Of a DNA stretch of 13,029 nt, positions 1-5,818 are shown piece after piece. The translations under genes and the position numbers were made by a program. Each line of letters begins with the position of its first letter. Positions within the stretch are counted from its first letter, which is position 1. The DNA comes from Leptospira adleri. GTDB lineage: Bacteria; Spirochaetota; Leptospiria; Leptospirales; Leptospiraceae. The notes below the pieces were generated by a model that worked only from the letters and a program-made list of their open reading frames with translations, was not told the origin of the DNA and did not search any database. The DNA is taken from contig NZ_NPDU01000100.1 of the NCBI RefSeq assembly GCF_002811985.1, positions 1 to 13,029 on the forward strand, read 5' to 3'.

Positions 1-743
1 TCCGATCCCGTTTTAGAAGAATGGAATATACTTCCCGTCTCCAGGCTGAATAGATTCAGATCTACATCGGGAACCGGTTCTCCCGTATCTTTTCTCGCAA
101 CATAAACGAACGTTTCGGAACTCGCTTGTTTTACTAAAAAATTCAAACTGGATCTTACGAGAACCGTGTAAGCGAGGTTGGAACCGGAAACGCCTTCCAC
201 AAGATAAACTCCGTTTTCCTGAACGGGGACCGGAATTCTTCTATAAGCCCAAGAAGACGCAACGCTGGGAACAAAGAACGTCGAGACCAATTCGTGCTCC
301 GGAAGAATCGAAGAAACGGCCAAGGTTTTTTCCTCCCGAGTCGCTTCATAATCGACGCCTAACGTCTTTTTCAGAGCCGAACGGGTGGAAGAATTCAATT
401 CCTTTCTTGCGACGTTCCGAAAATCTCCTTCAAACTTATCCATCGTTTTGGAAAAAAGAGCGATCGGATTTCCGAAAGCGCCATCGTTATTTTCCTGAAT
501 CAGTCTTTCCTTTACTTTTTTGGAAAGAAAAGCCTGAGGATCGGCGATCTTATAAATTCTAAATTCGTAATCCGCCCGTCCGTTGCCTTCCAAGTTGATA
601 TAAGGTTTTTCTCCCGGGCCGAAGCTGCGGTCCGTTCCTAAGTAAAAGTTAGGACTTCCCGAAATCGGAAATCGATACGCGATTCCCAGAATCAAAGCGG
701 CGCCGACGGAAAACCAGAGAATCAAATTTTGAACGCGTTTCAT
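1..743 (-). CDS. Alpha-2-macroglobulin family protein, N-terminal part (runs off left edge)
   Basis: Only the first 247 codons are in the window; reading continues off the left edge without a stop. Residues 1-24 form a hydrophobic signal or anchor segment with no cysteine, so this is a secreted or anchored protein rather than a lipoprotein. The next part has the look of the first macroglobulin-like domains of bacterial alpha-2-macroglobulins: a start-of-domain stretch with FRIYKIADPQAFL near 56-68, then GVYLVEGVSG near 183-192 and TFVYVARKDTGEPVPDVDL near 211-229, which is the usual 'lets the carrier be shaped by a substrate' beta-sandwich pattern. Family members are very large periplasmic proteins thought to trap proteases; the thioester region would lie outside the window. 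The ATG is 9 bp after the stop of the DUF1175 gene, whose TGAGG can serve as ribosome binding site. The pairing with DUF1175 supports a YfaS-like identity. Family call fairly sure; subfamily inferred. Confidence 0.8.
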   Translation of the reverse strand, partial: MKRVQNLILWFSVGAALILGIAYRFPISGSPNFYLGTDRSFGPGEKPYINLEGNGRADYEFRIYKIADPQAFLSKKVKERLIQENNDGAFGNPIALFSKTMDKFEGDFRNVARKELNSSTRSALKKTLGVDYEATREEKTLAVSSILPEHELVSTFFVPSVASSWAYRRIPVPVQENGVYLVEGVSGSNLAYTVLVRSSLNFLVKQASSETFVYVARKDTGEPVPDVDLNLFSLETGSIFHSSKTGS

Positions 744-752
744 TCCATAACC

Positions 753-1700
753 TCAATCTAAAATACGAAATCGATACAATCCCAAAAAGAAAGGATTGTC
801 AGGTTCGGGGGAAAATCGATTACTCTTGTGTAATTCTTTCGCCCGAATCAATTGAATCCCTCGGTTGGATCCGGTATGATACAATAAAAGCGGATTCGTT
901 TTATTTTCTTCCACCAAAATCATCGAGTGAAAATTGGTTCCATTTCCGCGATCTTCTCGAAAAAATAAAACGTCGCCCGAAAATCCAGATTCTAAGTTCT
1001 TCGAAACAAAGAAGGTATTGTATTTTTCAAGACTTTCCGCATCGGCAAAAGCTCCGAAGGTTTTCGAACCGGTACGGAATAAATTGATTCCGATAGAAGG
1101 TATATCCGGATATTGAAATTCACGGACATCGGGAATATTCTTATCGAGAAGAATTCCGATTTTTTTTTGCCAGAGTAAATCATGATTCTTTAAAGCTTCT
1201 TTATAGGAGAATCGGATCAATCCGCTGCAATCCCTTTCCCTCGAATTCCAAGAACCGGTCTCTTTTAGATACTGAGAAAGTGCGATTTGAACAAACCATT
1301 CTCGAAAGGCTTGACGATCCTCTTCGGATCCGAGTTCGGAATGATCGGGAAAACCGTCCTCGTCCCAATCTCCTTCTCGAGAAAACAATTCGATCTCGAT
1401 CAGAGTTCCTAATTTTGTTCGAACCATAGAACGTCCCGGTTTATAACCTGCAATCAAACGTATGATTTGCTTAGAACCGGAACTTTCTAGGGAAAGAAGT
1501 TTCAATGAAGATTCCTTTTTCTCATCCCATAAGAAAGAATCCTGAGTTCCGAAGTACGGGTTTGTGATCGTGATCACGGCGATTGATTTTCCGTCCGCCG
1601 GAATTCTGACTTTTGTGGAATCGATACTCGGAGAAAACAAAGGACCACAGTAAAGTGATAAGAACAGACTCAGTGTAAGGAGTAACGGAAAACGATTCAC
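753..1700 (-). CDS. DUF1175 (YfaT-like) family protein, putative lipoprotein with NlpC/P60-like motifs
   Basis: This is a 315-residue protein starting at GTG; no ATG is available in frame and no good Shine-Dalgarno is visible. Residues 1-18 are a hydrophobic signal ending in SLYC, a relaxed spirochaetal lipobox, so a lipoprotein is possible. About residues 26-107 look like an Ig-like beta domain. An acidic loop, [13 protein letters not shown] (111-123), resembles a calcium-binding type-3 repeat. The C-terminal part carries the DUF1175 signature [15 protein letters not shown] (156-170), GDVLFF (242-247), FHSMILVEE (257-265) and YHTGS (274-278). The Cys158, His258 and possible His275 arrangement recalls NlpC/P60 cysteine peptidases; that catalytic role is inference. 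The alpha-2-macroglobulin gene follows 9 bp downstream, as in E. coli yfaT/yfaS, so the two probably act together in the envelope. The family call is good; the activity is unknown. Confidence 0.82.
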   Translation of the reverse strand: MNRFPLLLTLSLFLSLYCGPLFSPSIDSTKVRIPADGKSIAVITITNPYFGTQDSFLWDEKKESSLKLLSLESSGSKQIIRLIAGYKPGRSMVRTKLGTLIEIELFSREGDWDEDGFPDHSELGSEEDRQAFREWFVQIALSQYLKETGSWNSRERDCSGLIRFSYKEALKNHDLLWQKKIGILLDKNIPDVREFQYPDIPSIGINLFRTGSKTFGAFADAESLEKYNTFFVSKNLESGFSGDVLFFREDRGNGTNFHSMILVEENKTNPLLLYHTGSNRGIQLIRAKELHKSNRFSPEPDNPFFLGLYRFRILD

Positions 1701-1749
1701 AGAACGGAAGATTCTTATGCAAAGAAGAAATGAAAAGCGATTTTAAACT

Positions 1750-2211
1750 TCAGTATAAAAATTTTAATTTCGATCGACGAGCGATCTTTCCGGCTAAGAT
1801 CGCGTTCTGTTGAAATTTTTTTCCAAGAAGAATCGCCCGCTTTTCCGAAATTCCAAGTACGAGAAAACTGGATTCCGGAATCCAATTCGGATCCTGCCCT
1901 CTTCCTTCGCCTTCGAAAACCGAAAACGCGTTCAGTTCGCGCCGCAGCAGGGTATTTCTATCTTTGTTTTCCGCTTCGGAAAGAATCTCGGATTCGGGAT
2001 TGGACGCCGTCAGATAAGCCCATTCTTCCTTTCCTTGTTCTTTGAGAAATACGTCCAAGGTCGGATTGAAGGACATTGCTCGGATCGTTAAACTTGGATC
2101 AAAGACCAGATAACGCGTTTTTAAGTAAGAATCGATTAACAAAATTGTAAAACGATTTCGACTCCGCAACCGATGATAAAAGGAGAAAATTGTATTTCTT
2201 AAGGGGATCAC
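1750..2211 (-). CDS. DUF3293 domain-containing protein
   Basis: A 153-residue soluble protein with no signal peptide or membrane segment. It has the DUF3293 pattern: DSYLKTRYLVF near 27-37, WAYLTASNP (64-72), SEAEN (78-82), GEGRG...W followed by ESSFLVLGI (101-121), and LGKKFQQNAIL (129-139). The family is small, widespread in bacteria and has no assigned biochemical function. The annotated start is GTG, with only a weak purine stretch in front; because the domain begins near residue 25, a shorter start (for example TTG codons at residues 15 or 24) cannot be excluded. It sits 17 bp after the membrane-protein gene and 49 bp before the DUF1175 gene in the same minus-strand run. Family call confident, role unknown. 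Confidence 0.82.
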   Translation of the reverse strand: MIPLRNTIFSFYHRLRSRNRFTILLIDSYLKTRYLVFDPSLTIRAMSFNPTLDVFLKEQGKEEWAYLTASNPESEILSEAENKDRNTLLRRELNAFSVFEGEGRGQDPNWIPESSFLVLGISEKRAILLGKKFQQNAILAGKIARRSKLKFLY

Positions 2212-2228
2212 TTCCGAAAAGAATCCGT

Positions 2229-2711
2229 TTAATAACCTAGATTCTTCCGGATCTTTTCGGGAATGTCTTCAAAATGTTTGTATTTTTGTTTTTTCCCGTC
2301 CGGAAAGATCACGTAATACACACCGTTGAGAATCTCCATATAATACTTTCCGGCTTTTTTTTCCCCGGTCGCACGATGGTCCATTTCTTTCACCATTCTT
2401 TGATAACGCGAGGGAAGGGTTTGCCAGGAAGCGTAGACTTCGATTTCGCCGCCGGTGTTTACGGTGTAGATCCCGTTCTCATGCATGATCTTGATTCCAT
2501 TGTAATCAAAAACTTCCAGTATGTTCGTTCTTGGATTTTTAGAATCCCGCGAATCGGAACGATTTTGTGCGGAAGCCGTTTCCTCTTTCGGGAGAACATA
2601 CTTGACCGTGGAATTTCCGGTTTTTTCCTTCTTTCGCACCAAAAGAAGGAAAAGATAGATGAGACCCGCAAGCAAAAGGCTGATTCCAAAAAACCATTCC
2701 GTGGGCTTCAT
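2229..2711 (-). CDS. Single-pass membrane protein with an internally repeated C-terminal domain, unknown function
   Basis: The 160-residue product was not recognised. Residues 7-25 form one transmembrane helix followed by the basic cluster RKKEKT, which by the positive-inside rule places the C-terminal part in the cytoplasm. Residues 30-63 are a polar, probably disordered linker. The remaining domain seems to contain two copies of a roughly 32-residue unit: NGIYTV (79-84) and NGVYYV (129-134) both lead into a polar stretch, a Tyr ten residues on (Y93 and Y144) and a proline (P100 and P151) before a basic helix. The ATG has a clear AAGGAAA ribosome site that overlaps the TAA stop of the upstream small lipoprotein gene, so the two are translationally linked. 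It lies in the middle of the minus-strand operon. Gene reality is well supported; function is unknown. Confidence 0.78.
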   Translation of the reverse strand: MKPTEWFFGISLLLAGLIYLFLLLVRKKEKTGNSTVKYVLPKEETASAQNRSDSRDSKNPRTNILEVFDYNGIKIMHENGIYTVNTGGEIEVYASWQTLPSRYQRMVKEMDHRATGEKKAGKYYMEILNGVYYVIFPDGKKQKYKHFEDIPEKIRKNLGY

Positions 2712-2720
2712 TCAATTTCC

Positions 2721-3074
2721 TTAATATCGAAATTCGATCCCTTTGCAAGTGGCCGGAGTCGCATCGGAGGAAGTGGAAGACCAGGATTGACAACTCACCG
2801 CAAAGACGGCGCTTACACAAAGTTCAATGTCTTTTTTTCTGGATCTTCCCGGAACAAAAGCCGTTACTCGGCGATTCGTATTACAAAGCGCGTCCTTCGC
2901 CTGATACGCTACGATCAATCGAGTATTAGCGTCCTCGAATTCGTAAAAGTCCGCGTCCGTGTTCTTCTGATAACATCCGATAAAACAATATAAGAATAAA
3001 AATCCGGTCGCGCAAAACTTCAGACTTTTTTGAAACCGATTATTCCGAAATGAAAAATACATCGTATTCACCAT
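2721..3074 (-). CDS. Small cysteine-rich putative lipoprotein, unknown function
   Basis: Encodes 117 residues. A basic N-terminus and hydrophobic stretch (20-33) end in the lipobox FIGC, giving lipidated Cys34. The mature part is about 84 residues and has four further cysteines (64, 86, 95, 110), which could form two disulfides in the periplasm or on the surface. No family was recognised. The first ATG has a purine run (CGAAAGA) almost touching it; the ATG four codons later (M5, at 3062) has GGTG six bases upstream and may be the real start, giving 113 residues. The stop codon TAA forms part of the ribosome site of the next gene (2711). It is 40 bp downstream of the LEA-type lipoprotein gene. 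Lipoprotein call is good; role unknown. Confidence 0.72.
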   Translation of the reverse strand: MVNTMYFSFRNNRFQKSLKFCATGFLFLYCFIGCYQKNTDADFYEFEDANTRLIVAYQAKDALCNTNRRVTAFVPGRSRKKDIELCVSAVFAVSCQSWSSTSSDATPATCKGIEFRY

Positions 3075-3114
3075 TTCTTTCGAACTGCGTACGGATACAA
3101 ATACGAAAGAGTCA

Positions 3115-3675
3115 TCAAAATCCGACCGAATTTTTCTTCGAGGGTTTCAAAGGAATTTTTTCGTTCACCGGAATTTGAACCGCACCGAAGATCGTTTCGT
3201 ATTCGAAAGTTCCGCGAATGGAAAACAAAAGTTCTTTTCCGGAAAGACCGGCTTGTAAAATTCCCAACGCGATTTGAAGAAGATTACGATCCATCTTCTT
3301 TTCGAACAAGGTCTCCACCTGAAGATCCACCAATTTTTTCTGAAGCGCCGGAATCATGATCTGTTCGTTGGAGATCACGCGAGCGAGTTCCGATTCCTTC
3401 TCCGAAGAATCCGGAACGTAAAACGAAAGATCGAATTTATGAATCGTAACTTCCGTTTCGTTCGGGTTTTCTATTTCCACCTTCGCCAAGAAGATGATTT
3501 TCGGAACCGGCGGAAACGAAATCAACTCCGCTTTCTGAGCTTCCAAAGAAAGAACGTGAAACTTACATTTCTGCAGAGCCTTATAATTATCTCGGAGAGC
3601 TGAGCACGAGAAGATAAAAAATACAAATCCAGATAAAAAAATTCCGATTCGAATTTTAGAATTCAACGTTCCCAA
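3115..3675 (-). CDS. LEA type 2 (LEA14/WHy-like) family lipoprotein
   Basis: A 186-residue protein with a hydrophobic signal (10-23) ending in IFSC, making Cys24 the probable lipidation site. The mature part fits the LEA_2/WHy fold, a single fibronectin-III-like beta sandwich: KIIFLAKVEIENPNETEVTI (59-78) contains the family-typical 'V.I.NPN...I' strand, and KELLFSIRGTFEYETIFGAV (147-166) the later strands. Bacterial members are envelope proteins linked mainly to stress tolerance or, in Gram-negatives, to outer-membrane homeostasis; no enzymatic role is known. The start is TTG, one codon after the TAA of the oxidoreductase gene, with a strong AAGGA nine bases upstream inside the end of that gene. 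Translation is therefore probably coupled to the upstream gene. Family call fairly sure. Confidence 0.78.
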   Translation of the reverse strand: MGTLNSKIRIGIFLSGFVFFIFSCSALRDNYKALQKCKFHVLSLEAQKAELISFPPVPKIIFLAKVEIENPNETEVTIHKFDLSFYVPDSSEKESELARVISNEQIMIPALQKKLVDLQVETLFEKKMDRNLLQIALGILQAGLSGKELLFSIRGTFEYETIFGAVQIPVNEKIPLKPSKKNSVGF

Positions 3676-3678
3676 ATT

Positions 3679-4701
3679 TTATTTTCCTTCCGCGAAAGGA
3701 GTTTGAATCAAAACTTTTCCCTTTGTCATATTTGCCGCGTAGTTATCGATAGCCTCCACCGCTTTTTCCAAAGGGAATCTCGCGGCGATATCCGTCTTTA
3801 ATTCTTTTTTGGCCAAGGATCTCAATTCTTTGGAAAGTTTCCAGATTTTATACGGACTCTGTTGCGGAACCCATGTGGAAAGCCAAAAACCTTCCAACTT
3901 TTTATCTTGGAATATCATCATTCCTGCATGAAGTGGAATTTCCTTTTCAGAAAGCGCGCCGTAAATGATCGCACGGCTTCCGTAAGGCATCGAGAGCAGA
4001 ACCTTCGTGGTCAATTCTCCCGCAACCGCATCCAGACAAACGGTCGCTTTGAGTTCGTTGGAAAGCACCCGAAGTTGTCTTTCAAAATTGGAAGTTTCCG
4101 AATTGAGGATATGTTCCGCTCCGATCGCCTTTAAGGCGGCTTCCTGTTCCGGTTTGCGAACCACGTTAATCACCTTCATTCCTTTTCTTGCCGCAATTCC
4201 CACCACCATTTTTCCTAACGCGCTCGCGGCCGCAGTTTGAACGATCGCTTTGGCTCCGTATTTTTGGGCTAGATCGACCATCGCGATCGCGGTGATAGGA
4301 TTTACGTAAAGACACGCGCCTTGTTCCAAAGAAAGATCTTTCCCGATCGGTAAACAACTAAAGGCATCCGTGATCATATATTCCGCGTAAACTCCGTCGC
4401 CTCTTCCCGGCGCAGTGCAGGCGACATTCTTACCTTTCAAATAAGAACCGTAAAACCCTCCGCCGGAGGCTATGACTTGTCCGCTTCCTTCGAAACCCGG
4501 AACGACAGGCAATTTCTTTTTGATCCCGTAAAGTCCGCGCAAAAACATCAAGTCGGAAGGGTTGATGGATGCGGAGTGCATACGAATCAATACCTCGCCC
4601 TTTTTCAAAGGACGAATCGTTTTTTCAACGATATGAGCTCTGCTTTTGTTTTCGCTGTATTCTCTGAGTTCTAATGCCTTGTATGTTTTTGGGAGGTTCA
4701 T
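3679..4701 (-). CDS. Zinc-independent MDR-family oxidoreductase, enoyl-thioester-reductase/quinone-reductase-like
   Basis: A 340-residue cytoplasmic medium-chain dehydrogenase/reductase. The N-terminal GroES-like domain shows SINPSD (45-50), GLYG (56-59) and PVVPGFEGSGQV (65-76); the Rossmann domain has TAAASALGKMV (156-166) in place of the classic glycine loop and VVRKPEQ (180-186), where the arginine suggests NADPH. There are no structural or catalytic zinc cysteines. The INPSD...YG and 'SALG' features resemble the MECR/Etr1 enoyl-thioester reductases, in which a tyrosine of the YG motif is catalytic (here Tyr58), but a quinone oxidoreductase is equally possible. The ATG overlaps the ferredoxin stop by four bases (ATGA) and has AAGGAAAAC in front. 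Substrate is not predictable from sequence alone. Confidence 0.8.
   Translation of the reverse strand: MNLPKTYKALELREYSENKSRAHIVEKTIRPLKKGEVLIRMHSASINPSDLMFLRGLYGIKKKLPVVPGFEGSGQVIASGGGFYGSYLKGKNVACTAPGRGDGVYAEYMITDAFSCLPIGKDLSLEQGACLYVNPITAIAMVDLAQKYGAKAIVQTAAASALGKMVVGIAARKGMKVINVVRKPEQEAALKAIGAEHILNSETSNFERQLRVLSNELKATVCLDAVAGELTTKVLLSMPYGSRAIIYGALSEKEIPLHAGMMIFQDKKLEGFWLSTWVPQQSPYKIWKLSKELRSLAKKELKTDIAARFPLEKAVEAIDNYAANMTKGKVLIQTPFAEGK
3685..3691 (-). promoter_or_regulatory. Ribosome binding site fixing a TTG start for the LEA-type lipoprotein
   Basis: On the minus strand GGAAGGA lies nine bases before TTG at 3675, inside the last codons of the upstream oxidoreductase gene. No ATG or GTG is available between the upstream TAA (3679-3681) and the signal peptide, so this site decides the start. 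Confidence 0.6.
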
Positions 4702-5024
4702 TCGTTTTCCTTAATGATTAAATGTTCTATCTTTTCAATTTGTTCCGATGATATATAATATTTTAAGAATATGTCTACGTCCTCTTCGGTCCTCAAAGAA
4801 AACCACCTTCCTTCCGGATAACTCACCTGGACCGGACCGAGCTCGCATCGATCCAAACAACCGGCTCTTTGGATTCTTATTTTTCCAGGAATCGACAAGT
4901 CCTTTATTTTTTTCTTAAGAGACGCCAATAGCTGAATTGAACCGGAGCGGCCGCAGGAAACCCGTTCCCCTTCTCCCCTTACGTTTTCACAAACAAATAT
5001 GTGTTTGTCGTAAAAGTCAGTCAT
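4698..5024 (-). CDS. Thioredoxin-like [2Fe-2S] ferredoxin
   Basis: A 108-residue soluble protein with the cysteine spacing of thioredoxin-like ferredoxins: Cys12 and Cys24 (HIFVCENVR...VSCGR) then Cys56 and Cys60 in RAGCLDRCELGP, i.e. C-x11-C and C-x3-C. These proteins bind one [2Fe-2S] cluster and carry single electrons; related domains occur in NuoE-type subunits. It is the first gene of the minus-strand block, and its last codons overlap the start of the MDR oxidoreductase, so the two are translationally coupled and may form an electron-transfer pair (inference). Start ATG has GAGG about ten bases upstream. The last 20 residues are an acidic/basic helical tail. Confident family call. Confidence 0.88.
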   Translation of the reverse strand: MTDFYDKHIFVCENVRGEGERVSCGRSGSIQLLASLKKKIKDLSIPGKIRIQRAGCLDRCELGPVQVSYPEGRWFSLRTEEDVDIFLKYYISSEQIEKIEHLIIKENE

Positions 5025-5133
5025 AGAAAAAGAACCTCGTTTTCATTTTCAGTAGAATCCAAGACCTGGTAGAATGTGCAACCTGTTTCCCGATCGTAAT
5101 AATGAGTATAAGATCGCTTTTCTCACCCTTTCG

Positions 5134-5151
5134 TCGACCAAAATAGGTCGA
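5134..5151. repeat. Hyphenated palindrome TCGACC-N6-GGTCGA, possible operator
   Basis: Perfect six-base arms separated by six bases, 110 bp upstream of the ferredoxin ATG. If TATACT at 5110-5105 is the -10 box the palindrome is centred near -44, a position used by activators. There is no T-run after it, so it is not a terminator. The protein that might bind is unknown. Confidence 0.35.
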
Positions 5152-5323
5152 ATTAAAGTGAAGCGTAAACAACAATCGATCTGGAGATTTTTCCAACATC
5201 CTGCGCTATTCGAGACCAATACAACCTGAGAAAAGATCTTTTTCATTTTTTGTATTTTAATCTTTTCCTTACTTTACACCAAGGTTTTTTCTAGAATCAT
5301 AGACTTAACCTTATGATCATCTT

Positions 5324-5327
5324 GGAG
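5324..5327 (+). promoter_or_regulatory. Ribosome binding site selecting ATG 5337
   Basis: GGAG lies nine bases before ATG 5337. The upstream in-frame ATG at 5313 has no Shine-Dalgarno in front and would add eight residues before an already complete lipoprotein signal, so 5337 is preferred. Confidence 0.6.
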
Positions 5328-5336
5328 AACTTAAAA

Positions 5337-5804
5337 ATGTTCCGTCCATTTCTACTATCCATCGGGATTCTTATATTTCTTGTTTTTTGCGCTAAGCAGA
5401 GAGCTCCTATAACGGAGCCGGAAAAAGACGCTCTTCAGTCTATTTTATTAGAGAATGAATCGATCCACAGCTTCCTGATGAAAGAGGAAGGAAAAATCCC
5501 CGAAGTCGCCAAATTGGAAGCGAACGTTCAGGCTCTAATCGCATTGAACGGAGGTCTAAAATCCGAGGCGGAGAAAATGTTAAACTCACTCCAGAAAAAA
5601 GATCCGAAAGACGTAGAAAAATTTTTCCAAGCCTATTCTTCTTTTTCCGAAACCTTAGCGGAAAGCGTAAAACTCGCCGGAGGAAACGGAGTCTTTAATA
5701 AATTCTATTGCCCCATGGTAAAAAAAACCTGGGTGTCGCAAGGCACAAAAATACAAAATCCATACGCTCCTGAAATGAGAGACTGTGGAGATATTGTTCC
5801 CTGA
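5337..5804 (+). CDS. Lipoprotein with DUF3347-like C-terminal signature
   Basis: Encodes 155 residues from ATG 5337 (163 if the weaker ATG 5313 is used). Residues 1-17 form a signal peptide ending in FLVFC, so Cys18 is probably lipidated. The mature part is largely helical and acidic. The C-terminus, FYCPMVKKTW (123-132) followed by IQNPYAPEMRDCG (139-151), matches the closing pattern of DUF3347 domains ('YCPM...W.....I.NPY...M..CG'), a family found in periplasmic proteins and at the end of some CusB-type copper-efflux adaptors. Cys125, Met127, Met147 and Cys150 are therefore candidate metal ligands; that is inference. It is the first gene of a plus-strand operon with an unrecognised helical protein and an acyltransferase. 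Lipoprotein call strong; family link moderate. Confidence 0.72.
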   Translation: MFRPFLLSIGILIFLVFCAKQRAPITEPEKDALQSILLENESIHSFLMKEEGKIPEVAKLEANVQALIALNGGLKSEAEKMLNSLQKKDPKDVEKFFQAYSSFSETLAESVKLAGGNGVFNKFYCPMVKKTWVSQGTKIQNPYAPEMRDCGDIVP

Positions 5805-5806
5805 CG

Positions 5807-5814
5807 TAAGGAAG
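5807..5814 (+). promoter_or_regulatory. Strong ribosome binding site TAAGGAAG ahead of a non-canonical start
   Basis: The site starts two bases after the lipoprotein stop. The only triplet at proper distance in the downstream open frame is CTG at 5819, six bases after AAGGA; the first ATG (5954) is 140 bases away and has only a weak GAAG in front. The site is hard to explain unless translation of the next gene begins near 5819. Confidence 0.5.
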
Positions 5815-5818
5815 CCTT

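Larger units (their letters stand above)
5025..5336. promoter_or_regulatory. Divergent intergenic region between the ferredoxin operon and the lipoprotein operon
   Basis: These 312 bp separate two divergent operons and should hold promoters for both. On the plus strand TAGAAT (5292-5297) is a five-of-six match to a -10 box and would start a transcript about 33 bases before the lipoprotein ATG, but no good -35 stands in front. On the minus strand TATACT (5110-5105) is a candidate -10 for the ferredoxin operon, also without a convincing -35. The region also contains a hyphenated palindrome at 5134-5151, listed separately. Short open frames here lack ribosome sites and are not credited. Role by position is safe; exact promoter calls are weak. 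Confidence 0.45.

Noticed and set aside
2274..2993. 239-codon open frame on the plus strand
   Set aside because: It lies antisense to two minus-strand genes that have ribosome sites, signal or membrane segments and tight operon spacing. It has no ribosome site and no recognisable domain; it is open because of codon bias on the other strand.
5231..5242. Palindrome AAAAGATCTTTT
   Set aside because: Low-complexity A/T arms around a GATC; expected by chance in AT-rich intergenic DNA.
5017..5246. Short minus-strand open frames (60-65 codons) in the divergent intergenic region
   Set aside because: No Shine-Dalgarno in front, no family resemblance, and one runs into the ferredoxin start. More likely promoter DNA.
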